This document shows positions 58,588 through 64,000 of a stretch of 64,000 nucleotides of DNA, one piece after another. Made by a program: the position numbers and the translations under genes. The stretch spans positions 2,790,001 through 2,854,000 of the forward strand of contig CM071590.1 in NCBI GenBank assembly GCA_036429605.1, written 5' to 3'. Every line of letters begins with the position of its first letter. Position 1 is the first letter of the stretch. Origin of the DNA: Cladobotryum mycophilum (lineage: Eukaryota; Ascomycota; Sordariomycetes; Hypocreales; Hypocreaceae). The notes under the pieces were generated by a model. That model ran no database searches. It was not told the DNA's origin and was given only the letters and a program-made list of their open reading frames with translations.

Positions 58588-59845
58588 CTTAAACCCTGCT
58601 GGGGGAGGTTTCGAGTATGGCGGCTGCGCAACAAGGTGTGTCGTCGTCTGCCACAGAAGGGCAGCCAATGTCTGGCGCAGACGATGCTGACCTTGCTCGT
58701 TCCTTGGTTAGGGGTGGGGGTCGTAGATGCAGCAACCGGCCAGGGACAGGAGGACGACGTGCGACAGACCTGCACAACGCGCCGCAGCGGCAGCGAGCAG
58801 CAGGAATGGTGGATGGGGGAGGGATGTCCGGAGAATTTTTGGGGGGTACCTGCTTCAGCTCTGACTCGTATTGATGATGTACAGGACGGAGATGGTAAAC
58901 CTTGAAAAGTGTAGTTTAGTGGGGATCGACAAGACGAGAAGAAGGCCGAAGCTGCTGCTGGTGTTGCTGCCGGTGCCCGTGGTGGTGGTAGTGGTGGCAG
59001 TGGTGCTGTCGTCACTGTCGGGCCTGTCATCGACTTTTGATAGGTAAGGTACCTTAATCTACTGCTCGTACGTTTGGCCCGGGTTCGGTGTCCGTGAGAG
59101 AGAGGCGAAGGAGGAGGAGGGAGGGAGGGAAGGAGGGGGGTGGTGGGAGGGTGGTGTTTGTGCGTCGAAGCCGGATTCAGAATCAGACCTCCAGCTCAAC
59201 AGTGCACTTTTGGATTGTGATTATGGTTGGTGGTTGATTTTCTTCGGCCCCGGACTGCCGTAGTAGAGCTTACAGAAGAAGCATGGAACTCCCAAAGGGG
59301 AAGAAGAGCGAGCGAGCGAACAAACAAGCAAGCAAAAAAGAGTGCACGAGGAGGACAAGGACAAGGACAAGGACGAGGATGAGGATGGGATGGATGCGGG
59401 AGAGGATGAGGATGATGGAGGGTCCATCCATGCCCATCCCAAAGAGATGGATTGTTCAAATTCTAGTGCCGAGAAGCCATCCAATGCAAGGAGGAGCTGG
59501 GCTGATCGATTTTACAGTGGTCATTTAGTAGGTGGCCTCTTCCTCTCTCCGTGTCCGTCCACTAGCCCTTGAGATAGCGTCTTGGTGTGCCTGGGCTTGG
59601 GCTTGGGCTGGACTGTTTTGTTTGTGTTGTTAGTCGTACGGGAGAAGTAAGGGAGAGCACACAAAGTACAAGTAGGTAGTAGGTCGGCTGGCCAAGGATA
59701 GGTAAGGATGGGATAGGATAGGTAGCTAGCTAGCCAGCCAGCCAGCCAGGGAAGGGAACGAACGCCAGGCGGCGTCAGGTCGTCGGTCCAGGGACGAAAA
59801 GAGTTCCAGGTTCCAGGTTCCAGATTCAAGCAAGGGCAAATAGAG

Positions 59846-59887
59846 GGACAGAGAGAGGGAGGGAGGGAGGGAGAGAGAGGGAGAGGG
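59846..59887. repeat. GAGG/GA-rich microsatellite
   Basis: Tandem GGGA and GAGA units in the RhoGAP upstream region. Confidence 0.8.
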
Positions 59888-60183
59888 AAAAATACACAGG
59901 CCGCCTGACTTGACTGAACGAGTATTAGAACAGGAACAGGGAAACTAAAACAAGACTGCCGCGTGCGTGGAGACGAAAGAGGAAGCCCAATAATTCCTAG
60001 TGAGCGCACACGCGCCAACGCATCTGAAACGACCTTTGGCTTCCTCCCCTGGTTCGGGACGTGCGCCGCCCTCTATTCAGGGGTTCCTTGTAATTTCACT
60101 GGACGGAGCCCTGAGCACGCGGGCAGTCCAGCCAGTGGGATTGTTGGATCCATGGATGCAGAAGAGAACTGGCATTAGTGTGT

Positions 60184-60209
60184 TGGATGGATGGATGGAT
60201 GGATGGATG
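60184..60209. repeat. (GGAT)n microsatellite
   Basis: Six GGAT units, followed by ATGATG units. Confidence 0.9.
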
Positions 60210-60381
60210 ATGATGATGTCAAAGAATTATGCACATAATGCGAGGATGCCACTGACTTTGCTCGCTTGTTGGCTTGATTCAGCAAGTGGTTAAAGTGGTT
60301 AATTAATTAATAAATGATTGACATGACATGCATGAATGGATGCCACTATCAGGATAATAATGCCTACAGGTGCCTACTTAG

Positions 60382-60416
<35 letters not shown>
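60382..60416. repeat. (GTA)n microsatellite
   Basis: About eleven to twelve perfect GTA units right after CTTAGGTA. Confidence 0.92.
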
Positions 60417-60417
<1 letters not shown>

Positions 60418-61586
60418 TTTCCATGGATCTGACCAACAAAGCAGAACCATCCATGGATTAATTAATACCTACTAAGGTACATCTAGACTGTGCCTTGAAA
60501 TGCAAGAAATACGTACATTACATACAGAAACAGGCAACTCGCCGGAATTGGCGATTCCCCAAGACATCCCATCGCAAAACGGACCCTAATCCAGCAACTA
60601 AACAAAGCATGTAAGCTTTGTGAGATGATGCAGTGTCACCAAATGGGACTGTATTGTACGTCTCTGCGCCTCTATAGGGATAAGAGAAGCTGATAGACAC
60701 AAGTAGATGATATTATTATCCACATTCATTCATTCATTGTTCGGTTGGTGATTCAGACAGACAGACAAGGCTACTTTTTTGTCTTATCACCGATCAATTG
60801 TAATTTTCCTCCCTCCTTCACACACTCACTCACTCATGCACGCACCTGCACACACGGCAGAAGTGTTCATGGGAGATCGGCATCATCCTAGCAAATGTGT
60901 CAAAATGTCTACTAATCCTGGATTACGTCCCTTCTTTGCCTACTTGTATGTACATCTGGGTGTGCCACCAAGCCCTTCATTTATTTCCCAAAGGGTAGTT
61001 TGGCAGCTCATATAGTAACAGACGCGTCTTTTCTTATGGACCGACCCCCTTCACACAATCAACATCCCCTTAGACATGCATCACAAACAAACACGCAAAC
61101 AAACAAGACCTTTTGCAACGTCGCATTGTGACCCATTCTATCCGTCAAAACACATGCACTTGTACGTACGGAATAGACACTCATGCAATCATACATACAA
61201 GTATTAATAGTGTTCTGATTTAGATCTCGACACAACGTTTGTCTCAAAGAGTAAGCCATCTCCGAATTTTAAGGGCCATCCCGGGGGCCGTAATCAAAGC
61301 ACGTCCGATTGTACCTTGCATGGGCTGCAAAAATAGCATCACCCACTCACTGCCACACTCAGCCCATGTCTTGCTTGGAAGAAGGCTGCTACTACTGCTG
61401 CTACTAACTACTACGCCGTACTCCCTAGTATTACTACCTAGGTAGCTAGGAACCATGTAATTGGTACCCGCAGAATCCGTTCCCTCACTGCAGCTATGAT
61501 GTGCTGCATATACGAAAAGCAACGGATACAGCAGCGATCCTTTCTGACAAACCAACATCTCCGTCGGCTTGGAACTTACATGGGTT

Positions 61587-61608
61587 AGTCAGTCAGTCAG
61601 TCAGTCAG
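61587..61608. repeat. (GTCA)n microsatellite
   Basis: Five GTCA units, followed by CACAATCACAGT repeats to about 61640. Confidence 0.85.
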
Positions 61609-61828
61609 CCAGTCACAATCACAGTCAGTCACAATCACAACCGCCGGCCAAAAGGAACATGACTTCTCCGGTGCAAACAAACCATCAAAGTTCTTTGAAT
61701 AAAACGAGAAAGCTTGGCTTTTGATATACACCCATAACGCCATGCCCAGAACGCCCTTGGCCATGCCTGCCAGCGCATGGATGACCTCAACCAGCACAAG
61801 TGCGCTGACTCCCGGTCCCTTACAGAAC

Positions 61829-62422
61829 CTATTTCGATCCCATCTTATCCGACGCATCCCGCTCGTTCTTCCGCATCTTCCTCTCGTTTCGCTTGATCTT
61901 TTCCTTGCGCTCCCTTCTTCCGTCTCCCCTGACACTGGTTCCCTCTTTCCGCTCTGCTTCCTTCTTTGGGTCCACCTCCACAAGCCAGTCATTCTCTCCC
62001 TTCTTGTTGAGAGCCTGGTAGCCCCATTTCCTCTTCCACTCGCCACTCTCCTCGTCGAATGCCAGGTTTTTGCGCTGCTCCCTGGTCTTGGGCTTGATGC
62101 CCTTCTTGGCGGCGAAGCGCTCCCACTTGGTAGGAGGCTTGACCTGCGGCACGGGCTTCTCTCGGGGCAGGCGTGTGGTCGGTTGCGGCAGCGTCAACAG
62201 AACGCCATCGGTTGTAGACTTGAGGGGGCATGTAGAAAGAAGTTGGTTGATTAGGGACTGAGCGCCATCACGGGCGATTTCCGCGAGAGACTGTTCCAGA
62301 GCAGAACGATCCAGAGTGACGGGATTGGGATCTTCGGCGAGCAGGTGACCGAGGTCGAAGGTATAAGGCGTTGGCTTTTCAACCACCACAGGCAGCTTCG
62401 GTTTCGAATTAATAATGGACAT
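61829..62422 (-). CDS. rrs1: ribosome biogenesis regulatory protein Rrs1
   Basis: Single exon, 197 aa from ATG 62422 (MSIINSKPKLPVVVEK); the longer in-frame extension to 62518 has no conserved sequence. Rrs1 works with Rpf2 to bring 5S RNP (5S rRNA, uL5, uL18) into pre-60S particles in the nucleolus. Seen: the Rrs1 core YTFDLGHLLAEDPNP, the segment LPREKPVPQVKPPTKWERFA with AAKKGIKPKTREQRKNL, the FDEESGEWKRKWGYQ motif and the lysine/arginine-rich C-terminal tail (RRERKEKIKRNERKM), which is likely a nuclear/nucleolar signal. Length is close to yeast Rrs1 (203 aa). It is divergent from the mS29 gene, so ribosome biogenesis and mitoribosome genes share one intergenic region. Confidence 0.97.
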   Translation of the reverse strand: MSIINSKPKLPVVVEKPTPYTFDLGHLLAEDPNPVTLDRSALEQSLAEIARDGAQSLINQLLSTCPLKSTTDGVLLTLPQPTTRLPREKPVPQVKPPTKWERFAAKKGIKPKTREQRKNLAFDEESGEWKRKWGYQALNKKGENDWLVEVDPKKEAERKEGTSVRGDGRRERKEKIKRNERKMRKNERDASDKMGSK

Positions 62423-62870
62423 TGTGAATGCGTATGATGACTCCCAATTATAAAACGTATTGGGACTTGAATTGATTGAAAAGAGCCTCTCTTTTACTTT
62501 TTTTAGAAAATTATTCACAGCGTAAAAGAGGCTGGTACAATTCCTAGATCAACTTTCTGCGGCAATCTCTTTGAATTTTTTGAGCTGATAAGAACCGATA
62601 AGAGCTAGTAGCCGCTCTTTCGGATCATCGGCAATAGATTTTCCGGCTCAACAGCCAATCGCAACTACGCTAAGGCGTTGACCCTCACCTCATGCCGCTT
62701 TGCTCGGTTGGACTTTGGGGTCTAGGATTTTTGACCAGATCGAGTGGGAGTTGCGACGAGGAGTGACGAGAACCGAGACGCTGCAATTGGCCTCTATGCG
62801 CCGACGATAAATTCCCTGCGAACGATTATAAGCAACATTAACGATTTACAAATCGTTGCAAAGCGCAGCA
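62423..62870. promoter_or_regulatory. bidirectional promoter region between RRS1 and mS29
   Basis: 448 bp separate two divergent start codons. No specific factor site is certain. Co-regulation of a ribosome assembly factor and a mitoribosomal protein is plausible but inferred. Confidence 0.5.
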
Positions 62871-64000
62871 ATGGCCTCCGTACACTCTCTACGGAGCCTG
62901 GTGCGGCCAACCCTTCCGCTTGCCCCACGAATCCAACCCATAATGCTCTCAGTCGCCTCATTTACAACCGGAAGCTCTCTTTCCGCCTCGGCCGCCCCGC
63001 CGCCCATAAAGAGCCGCCGAGATCTCCCAAGGCAGGTGAAGAAGACGTACAAGAAAAAGGCAAACATCGTGGCCGTCAAGAAGCCCAACCCGGGAGAGCG
63101 CAAGGCGTTCCGGAAACGAATCCAGCTCAGCAACAACAGCGCCCTCCCGGTCCCGGGCCTGGAGACTTTGGCGCCGGAGACGATGGCGAGGAGCGAGAGT
63201 GCGGGTAAGATATTTGCCATCCCGGATCAGGTGGTGGATCAGCTGAGGGCGTTGGAGGCTTTCAAGACGACACAGACGTGGAATTTGTTCCGGAAACCCC
63301 ACGTTTTGCTACGGAAGGAGGCCGTGGAATTGATGAGCAAGCTGGAGGCTTCGGTTAAGGAAAAGGAGGGGGCAAAGTGCGTCTTGACGGGGAGCAAGCT
63401 TTCGGGGAAGAGCTTAGCTCTGCTTCAAGCCATGTCTTATGCTCTCCTAAACCAGTGGGTGGTCATTCATATCCCAGAAGGTGCGTCAAAACTTGTAAGA
63501 CCCCCCTTGAAGCTCATGCTAACCCGTAGCTATTAGGTCAAGATCTCACAAATGGAAACACGGAGTATTCGCCCATCCCTGAGACACAGCCCATGCAGTT
63601 TACCCAGCCTGTGTATTGTCTCAAGCTTCTCCAGAACATCTACAACGCCAACAAGGCCGTCTTGGAAGGCCTGAAGCTCACAAAGGACTTTTCACAGCTG
63701 AAAGCGGGCAGCGCCTCGCTCGCTGACCTGGCTTTGAGCGCCAAGGAAAGTGAATTCGCATGGCCCACGCTCAACGCTCTGTGGACCGAGCTGACCCAGC
63801 CCGGACGACCTCCCGTCTTGCTTGCGCTGGACGGGCTCGCGCACATTAACAAAGTTAGCGAGTATCGGGATCCTTCGTATGGCCAAGTTCATTCCTACGA
63901 GCTCGTTCTCGTCCGCATGTTTGTCGACGCTTTGTCTGGCAAGACCAAGCTCCCCAACGGCGGTGCCATCATCGGAGCGACATCCGAAAACAACACCCTC
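62871..64000 (+). CDS. rsm23: mitochondrial small-subunit ribosomal protein mS29 (Rsm23/DAP3), 3' partial
   Basis: Exon 1 is 62871-63480. A 56-nt intron (GTGCGT..TTAG) follows. Exon 2 starts at 63537 and is still open at the window end; about 357 residues are visible. mS29/DAP3 is a GTP-binding protein of the mitochondrial 37S subunit head. Seen: a mitochondrial presequence-like start (MASVHSLRSLVRPTLPL), a basic segment (RRDLPRQVKKTYKKKAN), the P-loop TGSKLSGKS at about 173-181, FRKPHVLLRKEAVELM before it, and after the intron QDLTNGNTEYSP and the Walker-B-like VLLALDGLAHI. The start ATG at 62871 is the first in frame. The C-terminal part lies outside the window. Confidence 0.94.

Larger units (their letters stand above)
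58588..61828. other. 3.2-kb spacer upstream of the RhoGAP gene
   Basis: Contains the RhoGAP promoter, a possible 5' exon (58850-59030) and much simple repeat: GAGG-rich (59100-59150), GGACAA (about 59360-59400), GGATA and GCTA/GCCA (59698-59747), GA-rich (59846-59887), (GGAT)n (60184-60209), (GTA)n (60382-60416) and (GTCA)n (61587-61608). No other gene is recognised. Confidence 0.55.

Noticed and set aside
59283..59572. Lys/Arg/Asp-rich ORFs near 59300-59570
   Set aside because: Produced by GGACAA/GATGAG simple repeats in overlapping frames.

Overview
This window is nuclear DNA of a filamentous ascomycete (Pezizomycotina), most likely a sordariomycete and possibly hypocrealean. The genes are split by short introns, mostly 46-85 nt, with GTRNGN donors, CTAAC-type branch sites and YAG acceptors. 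They include typical fungal families such as a group III HAMP-repeat hybrid histidine kinase and a Munc13-like C2/MUN protein. Gene-poor spacers are full of simple repeats. I see no bacterial, viral or plasmid features, no transposon ORF, no tRNA/rRNA and no CRISPR array.

Layout. (1) 176-4407 (+): Munc13/Ync13-like C2 protein. (2) 4408-11035: 6.6-kb gene-free spacer leading into a pyrimidine-rich leader. (3) 11036-15284 (+): Nik1/Os-1 osmosensing histidine kinase. (4) 17104-18384 (-): an 87-residue coiled-coil protein rebuilt from three exons, one of them 20 nt. (5) 18385-25650: 7.3-kb spacer. (6) 25651-27413 (+): SAM + HMG-box protein. (7) 29338-32135 (-): condensin subunit Brn1/CAP-H, divergent from (8) 32747-35828 (+), a Na+/Ca2+-exchanger-type transporter. 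(9) 37203-38270 (+): phosphomannomutase, convergent with (10) 38669-42393 (-), a WW-domain PhoD-like phosphatase. (11) 44316-45884 (+): CCCH zinc-finger protein. (12) 46283-49641 (+): mismatch repair protein Msh3. (13) 50387-53015 (-): putative C2H2-type zinc-finger protein. (14) 54177-55251 (-): Rab geranylgeranyltransferase beta subunit Bet2. (15) 56250-58587 (-): RhoGAP. (16) 61829-62422 (-): Rrs1, divergent from (17) 62871-64000+ (+), mitoribosomal protein mS29, which runs off the window.

The genes do not form a pathway cluster. Most are conserved housekeeping genes: secretion and Rab/Rho signalling (Munc13-like, Bet2, RhoGAP), glycosylation (PMM), chromosome maintenance (condensin, Msh3, HMG-box), osmotic signalling (Nik1), and cytosolic and mitochondrial ribosome biogenesis (Rrs1/mS29). 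I found no convincing new multi-gene system.

The most notable observations are: one-base reading-frame breaks at short G/C runs in MSH3, the exchanger and (twice, compensating) BRN1; the hidden small gene with a 20-nt microexon; a GC-AG intron in the phosphatase with a competing GT donor 4 nt away; a symmetric 33-nt exon in NIK1; and strong enrichment of the 9-mer TACGGAGTA in spacers. All exon boundaries were derived by eye from splice signals, phase and family conservation, and there is no transcript support.
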